Below, in pieces: positions 1 through 8,603 of a stretch of 61,519 nt of DNA (positions within the stretch are counted from its first letter, which is position 1; every line of letters begins with the position of its first letter). The stretch comes from Scybalousia_A sp052170555 (GTDB taxonomy: Bacteria; Bacteroidota; Bacteroidia; Bacteroidales; P3), in NCBI GenBank assembly GCA_052170555.1, contig JBQNAI010000010.1:1-61519 (forward strand), read 5' to 3'. The notes under the pieces are model-generated. The model saw nothing but the letters and a program-made list of their open reading frames with translations, was not told the origin of the DNA and ran no database searches. The position numbers and the translations under genes were made by a program.

Positions 1-128
1 ATCTTCGTTGCAAATTTTACATATTTTATTTCAGGAAATAAGATCTAACAATTGATAAATATCTTTTTCAATTTTTGCATATAATATTAATACTCAAAAC
101 AGCCTATATTACAATTAAAACAATACCC

Positions 129-671
129 TTATTTATCACGTAGACTATTTTCCTTATTGATAATTTCCAACGGGTCTTGCATTGTATCTAGTTGGATCAT
201 ACGTCTTGCTGTTGCCACATGCGGATTGTTCGGATAACGTTTTATATATTCTTCAAACGCAAGTATGCTACCTTGTTTATTAAGGCAGACATCATTTAAC
301 ACTACACCTTTGAAAAAATAGGCAGCTCCGACTTTTTTTCCTGTCGGGTAGTCCTTAATTATCTTGTCAAGACAATAGAGTGCAGAATCACAATTTTGCA
401 TTGCTGCATAAATGTTATGCATCTGAAAAAGATAAAACTCACTCATGGTGTCCTTTGGGTAATCTTTGATATAACTACCGTAAAGGGCAATAAGAGTATC
501 GGAAACGGCTTTATTGAGCATCGTAGGATTGGAATTTATTTTATCTGCATAAGACTGTATTTCTTTTTGTCGTTGCTGCAATTTGTTTTCCTGCGAAGAA
601 CATGATATGCAAATGAGACTCAATATTCCTATTAATGAGACTTCAACGATATTTGCAATATTGGTTTTCAT
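129..671 (-). CDS. TPR-type lipoprotein
   Basis: The 180-residue product starts with a lipoprotein signal peptide: a hydrophobic stretch ending in a lipobox-like ICISC, so the mature protein would begin at Cys24. The rest is helical, with TPR-like units; two of them carry the DYP or RYP signature (DYPTGKKVGAAYF, RYPNNPHVATARR) seen in YfiO/BamD-type tetratricopeptide proteins. It is probably a periplasmic or outer-membrane scaffold with no enzymatic motif. It begins 3 nt after the def stop codon, so it is the last gene of a ruvX-def-TPR transcription unit. A TPR protein next to def and ruvX is, from memory, common in Bacteroidales. The specific function is unknown. Confidence 0.75.
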   Translation of the reverse strand: MKTNIANIVEVSLIGILSLICISCSSQENKLQQRQKEIQSYADKINSNPTMLNKAVSDTLIALYGSYIKDYPKDTMSEFYLFQMHNIYAAMQNCDSALYCLDKIIKDYPTGKKVGAAYFFKGVVLNDVCLNKQGSILAFEEYIKRYPNNPHVATARRMIQLDTMQDPLEIINKENSLRDK

Positions 672-674
672 ATC

Positions 675-1223
675 TTACTTAATCATTTTATAATCCGTAC
701 GAATCTTATTCTGTTCTATTTCTTTTAGTCTACGTTTAAGGAAAGCTCGTTTGATGTTTGATAATCTCTCTATAAAGACTTTTCCTTGCAGGTGATCAAA
801 CTCGTGTTGAAATACCCTTGCTCTTATACCAGACAATACTTCTTCGTGAGAGACGAAATCTGTATCCAAATACTTTACTCTAACTTCTTTGGGACGAATA
901 ACTTCTTCGTGAATACCCGGAACAGATAGACATCCCTCTTCAAATGACCATGTATCCTCTGATTTGTCTATTATCTCTGGATTTATCATTGCTATTTTCC
1001 ATCCCTCTGCTTCGGTATATGTCTCTTTGAATACATCAGTATCTATTACTAACAGACTTATTGATAAATTTATTTGTGGAGCCGCAAGACCCACTCCGTT
1101 TGCATTGTACATAGTATCAAACATATTTGCCACCAATTCTTTTATGTGTGGATAGTTTCTATCTATGTTTTCTGTTTTTTTCCTTAATATTGTGTGTCCG
1201 TAGCCGACTATTGGAAGTATCAT
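675..1223 (-). CDS. def: Peptide deformylase
   Basis: This enzyme removes the N-terminal formyl group from nascent proteins using an active-site metal. All three family motifs are visible in the 182-residue product: GVGLAAPQ at 43-50, EGCLS at 96-100 (Cys is a metal ligand) and HEFDH at 140-144 (two His ligands and the catalytic Glu). Length is normal for bacterial deformylases. The gene lies 40 nt downstream of ruvX and 3 nt upstream of the TPR lipoprotein on the same strand, so the three are probably cotranscribed. It is expected to be essential and cytoplasmic. Confidence 0.96.
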   Translation of the reverse strand: MILPIVGYGHTILRKKTENIDRNYPHIKELVANMFDTMYNANGVGLAAPQINLSISLLVIDTDVFKETYTEAEGWKIAMINPEIIDKSEDTWSFEEGCLSVPGIHEEVIRPKEVRVKYLDTDFVSHEEVLSGIRARVFQHEFDHLQGKVFIERLSNIKRAFLKRRLKEIEQNKIRTDYKMIK

Positions 1224-1263
1224 ACTGTTTGTTTTGTGTTTTTATTGATTTTCTTTGTCTTTA

Positions 1264-1701
1264 TTAAAGATGGTTCATTTGAATTCCTCCTTGATACATT
1301 TTCATGAAGTCCTGCAGGATTAGAACTGCTGCGATAGTATCTACAAGTCCCTTTTCTTGTCTTTTTTTCTTCTTCATTCCACTTTGAGCGATTATTTTAG
1401 AAGCCATTTTACTCGTATAGCGTTCGTCAATCATATATATATCCATATCAGTAAAGGTATTAGAAAGATTGTCTACGAATACTTTGACTGTATTTGCTAT
1501 TTCGGACGGCGTATTGTCCATTTGTTTTGGATTACCAACCACAATCAAATCTACTTCTTCCCGTTTCATGTAATCTTCCAAGAAAGGGAATATCTCCAGC
1601 GTAGAGACGGTAGTTAATTTTGTTGCAATAACTTGTCCGTAATCACTAACTGCTAATCCTACGCGTTTTTCTCCATAATCTATTGCTAACAATCTTCCCA
1701 T
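1264..1701 (-). CDS. ruvX: Putative pre-16S rRNA nuclease / Holliday junction resolvase-like RuvX (YqgF)
   Basis: The 145-residue product has the RNase H-like fold signature of YqgF/RuvX: LLAIDYGEKRVGLAVSD at the N-terminus with acidic Asp8, DERYTS near residue 92 with Glu93, and Asp121 in VDTIAAVLIL. Family members mature the 5' end of 16S rRNA; a Holliday-junction resolvase role was the earlier proposal. It is the first gene of the minus-strand unit with def. A very good promoter lies just upstream at 1729-1760, which gives a leader of about 20 nt. Confidence 0.93.
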   Translation of the reverse strand: MGRLLAIDYGEKRVGLAVSDYGQVIATKLTTVSTLEIFPFLEDYMKREEVDLIVVGNPKQMDNTPSEIANTVKVFVDNLSNTFTDMDIYMIDERYTSKMASKIIAQSGMKKKKRQEKGLVDTIAAVLILQDFMKMYQGGIQMNHL

Positions 1702-1728
1702 AATACTAACTATTTCTTTTCAGAGTTG

Positions 1729-1760
1729 CAAAGTTATGTATATTTTTTGCAATGTGCAAA
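1729..1760 (-). promoter_or_regulatory. Bacteroidota-type promoter for ruvX-def-TPR
   Basis: On the minus strand this reads TTTG (1757-1760), a 20-nt spacer, then TAACTTTG (1729-1736). This is a full match to the Bacteroidota primary-sigma promoter (TTTG, 19-21 nt, TAnnTTTG). The predicted transcript start is about 20 nt upstream of the ruvX ATG. Confidence 0.8.
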
Positions 1761-1882
1761 TATCTATGCAAAAATCTAGCAAATCAACTTTTAAAATTTA
1801 AATCCGTATTTATATATACGGTGTAGAGGTAATTGATAATAATATATTGATTGTATATTACAATTTACCAATGCAGAGAAAC

Positions 1883-1949
1883 AATTCATTAAAGTCCCAC
1901 ACTAATTCATTAAAGTCCCACATTAATAAATTAGTGTGGGACTTTAATT
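1883..1949. repeat. Intergenic repeat family locus 1 (two direct copies plus one inverted copy)
   Basis: Two direct copies of a 21-nt unit (1883-1903 and 1904-1924) each contain TTAAAGTCCCACA. An inverted copy follows at 1929-1949. The first and third copies form a perfect 20-bp inverted repeat (1887-1906 with 1929-1948), with the second copy in the loop. The heptamer here is GTGGGAC in all three copies. The repeats lie between divergent genes. Confidence 0.85.
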
Positions 1950-2203
1950 TTATCATATGGCAATATGTTAAATTTTATTGAAAAAAGACTAAAATTATGT
2001 GAAATTAGACTGTAAATGTTGTATGATCTTGTTAAGATGATGCTGTGTGTGGTAAAAATATTTTGACATACCATATTAGTTAGTAATTGGTTAAATTTAC
2101 TAATGAGAACAAATTTTTTTTTGAGATAGAAATTAATTATTACGATTTAGTATTACAGACAAAAAATAGGGAAAATAGACGATTTTATTATTTGAAAAAT
2201 ATG

Positions 2204-2211
2204 TAAATTTG
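2204..2211 (+). promoter_or_regulatory. -7 promoter box for the DUF5686-like gene
   Basis: TAAATTTG followed by C matches the Bacteroidota -7 element TAnnTTTG. It lies about 54 nt upstream of the ATG at 2265. No good -33 TTTG is seen at the expected distance, so this is only a half-supported promoter. Confidence 0.45.
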
Positions 2212-2264
2212 CAAAATGTTTTAGATTTTTTAATTGTAATAGAAGAATATTATGGTAATTGCTT

Positions 2265-4841
2265 ATGAGAATAAATACATTCAATGAAGTAATTATACTA
2301 TTCTTTATAGTATTGGTGGGAGATATTTTTGCACAAAGTACCGTTGTTAACGGGATTGTGCGAGATAGCAAAACGGGGGAGGTAATACCTTATGTGAATA
2401 TTACTACCAATACGAAGTCATCAGTTTTCGTAGGGACTATTACTGATGAAAAAGGGAGATTCTCATTAAAAGCTTCTCAGAATTTTGATACCATTATATT
2501 GCAATTTATAGGTTATCAGACTATAATGAAAAAAATTGCTCCTCATACCAAGCAAAATTTAACCATAGAGATGACACCTCAGGCTGTAATGTTGAACGAG
2601 ACTGTGATTGTGGGTAAAAAGGAAAAGTATAGGCGGAAAAATAATCCCGCTGTCTTGTTTATGGAAAATGTACAAGCTCATAAACGAGATAATAGTATAA
2701 CTTCTCAAAATTTTTATCAGTATTGCAAACATGAAAAAATAGAAATTTCGCTTCTTAATATAGATGATTCTCTTCGTTACAGAAAAGGATTCAAAAAATT
2801 AGGATTTTTATTTGATAACGTGCAGCGTTCAGAGTTTTCGGACAAAAACTATATGCCTGTCTACTTTATGGAAAAACTTTATGATGAGTACTATCGTAAA
2901 ACTCCCACATGTACTAAAACTATGTTGATGGGACAGAAGGATATTACAATAAGTAAATTTATAGAAACACAGACTATAGATTTTATGTTGCAAGATGTGT
3001 TTGGTGATGTTAATCTTTATGATAACAATATAAGAATATTGAGTAATGATATAATATCTCCTCTTGCTCCTTTCGCTACAAGGTTTTATCAATTCTTTCT
3101 AACAGACACTCTTTTGTATAAAGGGGATAGCTGCATCGTAGTTGCATTCAATCCTGCTAATATGCGTGATATAGGATTTAGTGGAAAACTTTGGGTAACT
3201 AAAGATAGTTCATATGCTATAAAAAAAATTTGTTTGGACTTCCCTAAAAAAAGTATTGTTAACTTTGTAGAAAATCTTAGTTTGAACCAAGAATATACTA
3301 GGATAGATAATCAGTTATGCTTGACGGAAAATAAAGTTTTAATGGAGGGAAATGTATTTGGTGTTATGATACATGGTAAAAAGCAGACGTTTTACAACGG
3401 ATATAAATTTGGTATTGATAGGGGTGAATCATTTTATAATAACAACGACGTTACACAGCGAGTAGAGGGTTTCAATAAACGCGGTAACACATGGTGGGAA
3501 GACAATCGTATAGTACCACTTACGACAAATGAAATCAATATTTATGAGATTCCTACCAAACTTAATTCCATTACATCATATAAAGTATTGGTTAATACGT
3601 TAATGGCATTTGTTTCGGGTTACATTGATTTTGGTAAATTTGATTATGGACCATTGGAAAACACACTTTCGTGGAATAATGTAGAGGGAATTCGTTTTAG
3701 ATTAGGAGGTAAGACGAATATTAAGTTTGATAAGCATATTTTTCTCAATGGTTTTGTTGCTTATGGTACAAAAGATAAAACTCTTAAGTACAATGCTGAA
3801 ATTATGTACAATTTTGCAGATAAGCTTTATCATCAATGGGAGTTTCCTGTCAATCTTTTGACCATTGGCATGGAGAAAAATACTGATATCCCTGGACAAA
3901 GTCTTCGTATGGGAACTTATGATCGTTTATTTTTGTCGTTTAATCGTGGTGACATTGATATCATGACTCTTAATACAAGATATTATGCTGAGTATTGGTA
4001 TGAAACAATGTCTCAATTCTCAACAAAACTTCGTATTGAACATAAACAAATCGTTCCTTTAGCAAGTTTGAAGCATACTTTTCACTCTATTAATACTGAT
4101 ATAACAGGCAGTTATCATACTGTGTATAATAAAGAAAATCCATTAACAACCACTACCTTCAATTTAGAAATTCGCTATGCTAAAAACGAACAATTCTTTC
4201 AAAGTCAGAAATATCGTATGACTATGAATACGAATGCACCAATTTATGTATTGAATTATTCTCATGGTGCTAATATTTTCGGTGCTAATTACACCTTTCA
4301 CAAGCTTCAAATGGAGATTCAAAAGAGGTGGTTTTTGCTTTCATTTGGATATCTTGACCTTTCGGTGCAAGGAGGTAAGATTTTTGGTCAAGTATCTTAC
4401 CCATTGACTTTCGTCCATCAAGCGAATCAAAATTGGGCCTACCAAGATGAGTCATTCAATTTGATGAATTATTTTGAATTTGTCAGTGATTACTATATTC
4501 AAAGCATACTTAACTACAATTTTAATGGATTTATCTTCAACCGTATCCCACTTGTGAGGTCGTTGAAGTTAAGGGAAGTGTTTGCTGTGAAAACTATATG
4601 GGGGGGATTGACGGAAAAGAATACACCTTCGGCAAAAAATAATTTGATAGACTTTGCTCGTAACAGCAAGGGGCAGTATCGTACCTATCATTTGGAAGAA
4701 AAACCATATATTGAGGCGAATATCGGTATTGATAACATATTTAAGGTGCTTAGATTGGATTATGTGTGGCGATTTACTTATTTAGAGAATCCTAATGTAT
4801 CAAGATGGGGAATAAGATTTAGATTGAGATTTACATTTTAA
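2265..4841 (+). CDS. Outer-membrane DUF5686-type protein with carboxypeptidase-regulatory-like domain
   Basis: The 858-residue secreted protein starts at ATG 2265; an in-frame TTG two codons earlier is less likely. A signal peptide ending at FAQ comes first. A carboxypeptidase D regulatory-like beta-sandwich follows at about residues 25-110 (VNGIVRDSKTGEVIPYVNI, then FIGYQT). The C-terminal half has alternating aromatic strands ending in WGIRFRLRFTF, as expected of an outer-membrane beta-barrel closed by a C-terminal Phe. The layout matches the Bacteroidota DUF5686 plus regulatory-like family, whose role is unknown. It is not a TonB-dependent receptor, because no plug domain is seen. It lies 47 nt upstream of the inositol lipid cluster on the same strand and could share its transcript. 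Confidence 0.8.
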   Translation: MRINTFNEVIILFFIVLVGDIFAQSTVVNGIVRDSKTGEVIPYVNITTNTKSSVFVGTITDEKGRFSLKASQNFDTIILQFIGYQTIMKKIAPHTKQNLTIEMTPQAVMLNETVIVGKKEKYRRKNNPAVLFMENVQAHKRDNSITSQNFYQYCKHEKIEISLLNIDDSLRYRKGFKKLGFLFDNVQRSEFSDKNYMPVYFMEKLYDEYYRKTPTCTKTMLMGQKDITISKFIETQTIDFMLQDVFGDVNLYDNNIRILSNDIISPLAPFATRFYQFFLTDTLLYKGDSCIVVAFNPANMRDIGFSGKLWVTKDSSYAIKKICLDFPKKSIVNFVENLSLNQEYTRIDNQLCLTENKVLMEGNVFGVMIHGKKQTFYNGYKFGIDRGESFYNNNDVTQRVEGFNKRGNTWWEDNRIVPLTTNEINIYEIPTKLNSITSYKVLVNTLMAFVSGYIDFGKFDYGPLENTLSWNNVEGIRFRLGGKTNIKFDKHIFLNGFVAYGTKDKTLKYNAEIMYNFADKLYHQWEFPVNLLTIGMEKNTDIPGQSLRMGTYDRLFLSFNRGDIDIMTLNTRYYAEYWYETMSQFSTKLRIEHKQIVPLASLKHTFHSINTDITGSYHTVYNKENPLTTTTFNLEIRYAKNEQFFQSQKYRMTMNTNAPIYVLNYSHGANIFGANYTFHKLQMEIQKRWFLLSFGYLDLSVQGGKIFGQVSYPLTFVHQANQNWAYQDESFNLMNYFEFVSDYYIQSILNYNFNGFIFNRIPLVRSLKLREVFAVKTIWGGLTEKNTPSAKNNLIDFARNSKGQYRTYHLEEKPYIEANIGIDNIFKVLRLDYVWRFTYLENPNVSRWGIRFRLRFTF

Positions 4842-4888
4842 AAAGTTTAGCAAATTGTATTTACAATAAATTGTAACAAAAATATAAA

Positions 4889-6496
4889 ATGAATTATGCG
4901 ATCATAGCGGCAGGAGAAGGAAGTCGGTTAAGACAAGAGGGATTTGAAAAAACAAAACCTCTGGTTCAGGTTGGTGGAGAATATCTTGTGGAAAGACTTA
5001 TAAGAATATTCAAACAGAATAATGCCAAAACTATATCTATTATAATAAACGAACAAAGTTCAGAATTAAATTCTTATCTTAGCGGTAAGGATTGGGGTGT
5101 TAATATTAACTTAATAGTAAAAAATACTCTTTCTTCATTACATAGTTTTTGGAATATCATAAGACAGACGGGTATTGAAGAGTGTTGTCTAACTACCGTT
5201 GATACTATTTTTAATGAAAGGGAATTTGCAGACTATATATCTTACTTTCAAGCGAACAAGGATGTAGATGCATTGATGGCAACTACAACATATATAGATG
5301 ATGAGAAACCTCTGTATATTCAAACAGATATTCATGATAATATATTGGCATTTTATGATGTTCCAACTATATTTGATGTAAGGACTATTTCATTTGATGA
5401 AATTGATAACAAGAAAGAATTTAAACAAATGCAGCCGTATTTCAATCAAGTGTCTGCGGGTATTTATTGTCTTAGAAAAAAAGCGATAAATAAGGCAGAC
5501 GATTGTATTAAAGCTAATATTTCTCGGATGCGAAATTATCAACGTTCTCTCGTTGAGGGAAAATTGAAAGTTAAATCTTTTAAATTTTCAAAAGTTATAG
5601 ATGTTGATCATCTTGAAGACATAAAGAAGGCGGAGGATTTATTATCTCATTTTAAAACTATCGTACTTTGTCTTGAGAGGTTGCAGGAATATTCTCCTAA
5701 TTCTCAGAATAAGGACAAAGAAATCATAAATGCCGTAAAAAAAAGATTGATTGATGAAGGTTTTATGGTTGAATGCAAGAATGAAAAGTATATAAATTTT
5801 AACAGTGAGTATTATCCGTTAGTTATTTCAATGGCGAGAAATTTACAGGTAATACAAGGATTAAAAAAATGGGAACAGCAGGGTTGTAAAGTTATCAATT
5901 CATCTCAGGCATGTTTGAATTGTTATAGGGCAAGACAGATAAGAATTTTACAAGATAATAAAATAAGCATTCCTAAAACGGAAATAGTGACTACAAATTT
6001 TAATATTGAAAATTGGGAATCGGAATTAAAATATTTAGATTGTTGGATTAAACGAGGAGATTTTCAAACAGTTGAAAAGATAGATGTAGTTAAGGTTACT
6101 AACAACGAAGAGATGCAACGCGTATTGGATAACTATGTTTCAAGAGATATAAATACGGCTGTTATTTCTCAAAATATAGAAGGAGATATAGTAAAATTTT
6201 ATGGTGTTTTGCAGACAGAGTGGTTTTATTACTCATATCCAACAAAGGATAAATTTGGTAATATTATCAATGACTCACAAGAAAGAATTAAATTTGATAG
6301 GAAAGAATTTGTCAATACATGTCAGAGAGCTGCAAAGGTACTTGGTTTGGATGTTTATGGAGGAGATGCAGCCGTAGATAAACAAGGCAAATTTTATATC
6401 ATAGATATAAATGATTTCCCCTCTTTTTCTGCTTGTAAAGACGAGGCAGCAAAAAATATAGTGAGAATATTATGCGAAAAATACAAAGTAAATTAA
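4889..6496 (+). CDS. Sugar-phosphate-type nucleotidyltransferase fused to an ATP-grasp domain
   Basis: This 535-residue protein looks like a two-domain fusion. Residues 1-255 form a nucleotidyltransferase: the N-terminal AAGEGSRLR followed by KTKPLV is the GxGxR...K signature of NTP-transferases, and VDTIF near residue 109 fits the metal-binding Asp. Residues about 270-535 resemble ATP-grasp ligases and kinases: INSSQACLNCYRARQIRI, then IPKTE, a strand with WIKRGD, and a C-terminal GGDAAVD...DINDFPSF (506-513). That last motif resembles the metal-binding end of RimK- and inositol-phosphate-kinase-like ATP-grasp enzymes. As first gene of the inositol lipid cluster it may activate or modify inositol phosphate, for example as a CTP:inositol-1-phosphate cytidylyltransferase or an inositol phosphate kinase. 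The substrate is inferred, not shown. It lies 21 nt upstream of the phosphatidyltransferase gene. Confidence 0.78.
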   Translation: MNYAIIAAGEGSRLRQEGFEKTKPLVQVGGEYLVERLIRIFKQNNAKTISIIINEQSSELNSYLSGKDWGVNINLIVKNTLSSLHSFWNIIRQTGIEECCLTTVDTIFNEREFADYISYFQANKDVDALMATTTYIDDEKPLYIQTDIHDNILAFYDVPTIFDVRTISFDEIDNKKEFKQMQPYFNQVSAGIYCLRKKAINKADDCIKANISRMRNYQRSLVEGKLKVKSFKFSKVIDVDHLEDIKKAEDLLSHFKTIVLCLERLQEYSPNSQNKDKEIINAVKKRLIDEGFMVECKNEKYINFNSEYYPLVISMARNLQVIQGLKKWEQQGCKVINSSQACLNCYRARQIRILQDNKISIPKTEIVTTNFNIENWESELKYLDCWIKRGDFQTVEKIDVVKVTNNEEMQRVLDNYVSRDINTAVISQNIEGDIVKFYGVLQTEWFYYSYPTKDKFGNIINDSQERIKFDRKEFVNTCQRAAKVLGLDVYGGDAAVDKQGKFYIIDINDFPSFSACKDEAAKNIVRILCEKYKVN

Positions 6497-6517
6497 TATA
6501 AATTTTAGACAAGTAAT

Positions 6518-7471
6518 ATGAATGACGATAGTCAAAATAACAAAGTGGAGATAAATTTTAGAAACTCTTTGAAGTCAAACGATACCGAAGAATGGTGGGA
6601 CATTCATTTCAATCGTCCTATAGGCTATTTTTGGGTTAAGTGTGCTATCCCTTTACATGTAACACCTAATATGATAACTATAGCAAGTATCTTTATAGGT
6701 GCAGTGGGTGGATACTTATTTTATTTCAATGATTTGAAACTTAACCTTATTGGTATGTTTCTTCTCGTTCTGGCAAATACATTTGATTCGGCTGATGGAC
6801 AGCTTGCACGACTTACAAATAAGAAAACGCGACTTGGTCGCATACTTGACGGACTTGCAGGGGATATTTGGTTCTTTGTTATTTATCTTTCGTTGGTTTT
6901 ACGCCTCACTTGTTTGGAAGGATATCCCATTGTAGGTATATGGATTTTGGCAGTAGGAGCAGGATTGTCGCATATATTGGCTGCGGGTATGGCGGATTAT
7001 TATCGTAATGTACATTTGTTTTTTACAAATGGCGAAAATGGTAGCGAACATGATACATCTGTTAAACTTAAATCGGAGTTTAAAAATACGAAGTTCAGAA
7101 ATAAACCGTTCACTAAGGTGTCTCTTTGGTTTTATTTGAATTACACTAAAACGCAGGAGGCATTATCTCCCAAGTTTCAAGCTTTTTGGACAACTCTTAT
7201 TACAATGTATGGTGATAATATACCAAGAGATTTGTGTAGTGAGATAAGAGAAAAAAGTAAAAAGTATATGCCATTGACCAATATTTTACAATTTAATACT
7301 CGTATTTTATTTCTTTTTTTGTCTCTATTGATAAAATGTGTTTGGCTTTATTTCGTATTTGATTTAATTGTTATGAACGTTATACTAGTTTACTTGATAG
7401 CAAAGGAAGAGAAGTTGTTTAATAATTATTATGAAGAGTTGAAACATATAGGCCAAATGAAATGGAAATAA
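6518..7471 (+). CDS. CDP-alcohol phosphatidyltransferase (probable phosphatidylinositol-phosphate synthase)
   Basis: This 317-residue membrane enzyme carries the CDP-alcohol phosphotransferase motif: Asp90, Asp93, Gly94, Ala97, Arg98 (DSADGQLAR), then Gly107 and Asp111. The last Asp of the standard motif (expected at 115) is Gly here, with an Asp at 116. Hydrophobic helices lie at about 52-90, 115-130, 140-160 and 260-295. In Bacteroides an equivalent gene beside inositol-phosphate synthase joins CDP-diacylglycerol to inositol-1-phosphate. Given the neighbouring MIPS and HAD phosphatase, the likely product is phosphatidylinositol phosphate. An alternative is di-inositol-phosphate-phosphate synthase-like chemistry with CDP-inositol. 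Confidence 0.85.
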   Translation: MNDDSQNNKVEINFRNSLKSNDTEEWWDIHFNRPIGYFWVKCAIPLHVTPNMITIASIFIGAVGGYLFYFNDLKLNLIGMFLLVLANTFDSADGQLARLTNKKTRLGRILDGLAGDIWFFVIYLSLVLRLTCLEGYPIVGIWILAVGAGLSHILAAGMADYYRNVHLFFTNGENGSEHDTSVKLKSEFKNTKFRNKPFTKVSLWFYLNYTKTQEALSPKFQAFWTTLITMYGDNIPRDLCSEIREKSKKYMPLTNILQFNTRILFLFLSLLIKCVWLYFVFDLIVMNVILVYLIAKEEKLFNNYYEELKHIGQMKWK

Positions 7472-7487
7472 GATGACGACAGAAAAA

Positions 7488-7547
7488 ATTAAAGTGAGAC
7501 ATTAGTAAATTCTTTTCAAAAAAGAATTTACTAATGTCAAGAAAGAA
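7488..7547. repeat. Intergenic repeat family locus 2 (19-bp hairpin module)
   Basis: A heptamer unit, ATTAAAGTGAGACATT (7488-7503), runs into a perfect 19-bp inverted repeat (7498-7516 with 7520-7538, 3-nt loop). The flank AAGAAAGAA (7539-7547) follows. The whole module is nearly the same as the reverse complement of 42311-42375. It lies between two cluster genes read in the same direction, so a transcript crossing it would form the hairpin. Confidence 0.88.
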
Positions 7548-7586
7548 ACTTGGGAAATGTTATTTTAGGTGAAGAAAGTAAGATAA

Positions 7587-8600
7587 ATGCAAATGAATAA
7601 GAAAAATAAAATAGGTTTATTCTTTTTTTGTTTGGGTATTATCATTATTCTGATGATGCTTTATGACTTAGGTTGGACAGTTTTGGTAGAAAATTTACGT
7701 AGGGTTGGATTTTGGATATTCCTTATTATTGCTTCCCGTCTTTTGATTTACCCTTTAAATACTATGTCCTGGAGAACGTTGTCTTATTTAACTAAAGAGG
7801 AAAGAAAAAGGATATCTTGGCTACGTATGTTCAGACTTACTATTAGTGGCTATGCGATTAACTACATTACTCCGGTGATGGCCCTTGGTGGAGAACCTTA
7901 TCGTATTATGGCTATGAAAAAAGACCTGGGGGTAAAGCGAGCAACATCAACTGTTTTGAATTATGCTATGATGCATATTTTATCTCATTTCGTTTTTTGG
8001 ATAATAGGTTTTCTGCTTTTGTTATTTTTTGATTCATACAAAACACCTCAAATTGTTTTTATTTCCTCATTAGCTTTTATAGGTGTGAGTTTGTTGTCAA
8101 TACTCTATATAATAAAAGCGTATAAAAAGGGAATGATTGTCAGTTTCTTTAAGTTTATCTGTCTTATTCCTATTTTGGGTAGAATCATCAAGAAAAAAAT
8201 GACAGAGGATTTAAAAAAAATATTGAAAGATACGGATAAACAGTTTACGAATTTATACAATCATCATCGCAATGGATTTTACAAAGCATTGTTTTATGAA
8301 ACGCTTTCACGTATTTTGTCGTGTGTAGAAATTTTACTAATTTTGTGGTCAATTGGTATACATATTGACATAATAGATGCTGTGATTATTGTAACTTTAA
8401 CTTCATTGATTGCCAATATCGGCTTTGTTTTCCCTATGCAGGTAGGTATTAGAGAGGGAGCTTTGGCATTTGCATTGGGATGTGTGGGTGTTGTGAGTTC
8501 TATGGGTATAGTTGTAGGTATTATTACACGAATTAATGAATTGATTTGGATAGTTATAGGGATGGTAATGATAAAAGTGAAACGTTTTGGAAAACATTAG
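7587..8600 (+). CDS. LPG-synthase-type (UPF0104) integral membrane protein
   Basis: The 337-residue polytopic protein is of the lysylphosphatidylglycerol synthetase transmembrane-region/UPF0104 family. About eight hydrophobic helices are visible. The typical family patches are present: INYITPVMALGGEPYRIMAMKKD at roughly 90-112, and FVFPMQVGIREGALAFALG near 280. Isolated members lack the aminoacyl-transfer domain and are often proposed to be lipid flippases. Within the inositol lipid cluster it may translocate or modify inositol lipids. ATG codons at 7587 and 7593 are both possible starts. The downstream HAD gene begins 3 nt after the stop, indicating translational coupling. Confidence 0.82.
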   Translation: MQMNKKNKIGLFFFCLGIIIILMMLYDLGWTVLVENLRRVGFWIFLIIASRLLIYPLNTMSWRTLSYLTKEERKRISWLRMFRLTISGYAINYITPVMALGGEPYRIMAMKKDLGVKRATSTVLNYAMMHILSHFVFWIIGFLLLLFFDSYKTPQIVFISSLAFIGVSLLSILYIIKAYKKGMIVSFFKFICLIPILGRIIKKKMTEDLKKILKDTDKQFTNLYNHHRNGFYKALFYETLSRILSCVEILLILWSIGIHIDIIDAVIIVTLTSLIANIGFVFPMQVGIREGALAFALGCVGVVSSMGIVVGIITRINELIWIVIGMVMIKVKRFGKH

Positions 8601-8603
8601 GGT

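Larger units (their letters stand above)
1702..2264. other. Divergent intergenic region with promoters and repeat locus
   Basis: This 563-nt gap separates the minus-strand ruvX unit from the plus-strand DUF5686-like gene. It holds the ruvX promoter (1729-1760), a repeat locus (1883-1949) and a TAAATTTG box (2204-2211) for the rightward gene. No convincing coding region was seen. Confidence 0.7.

Noticed and set aside
1..128. Additional gene at the left edge
   Set aside because: This stretch is AT-rich without an open frame or motif; thrS might lie further left but is not in the window.
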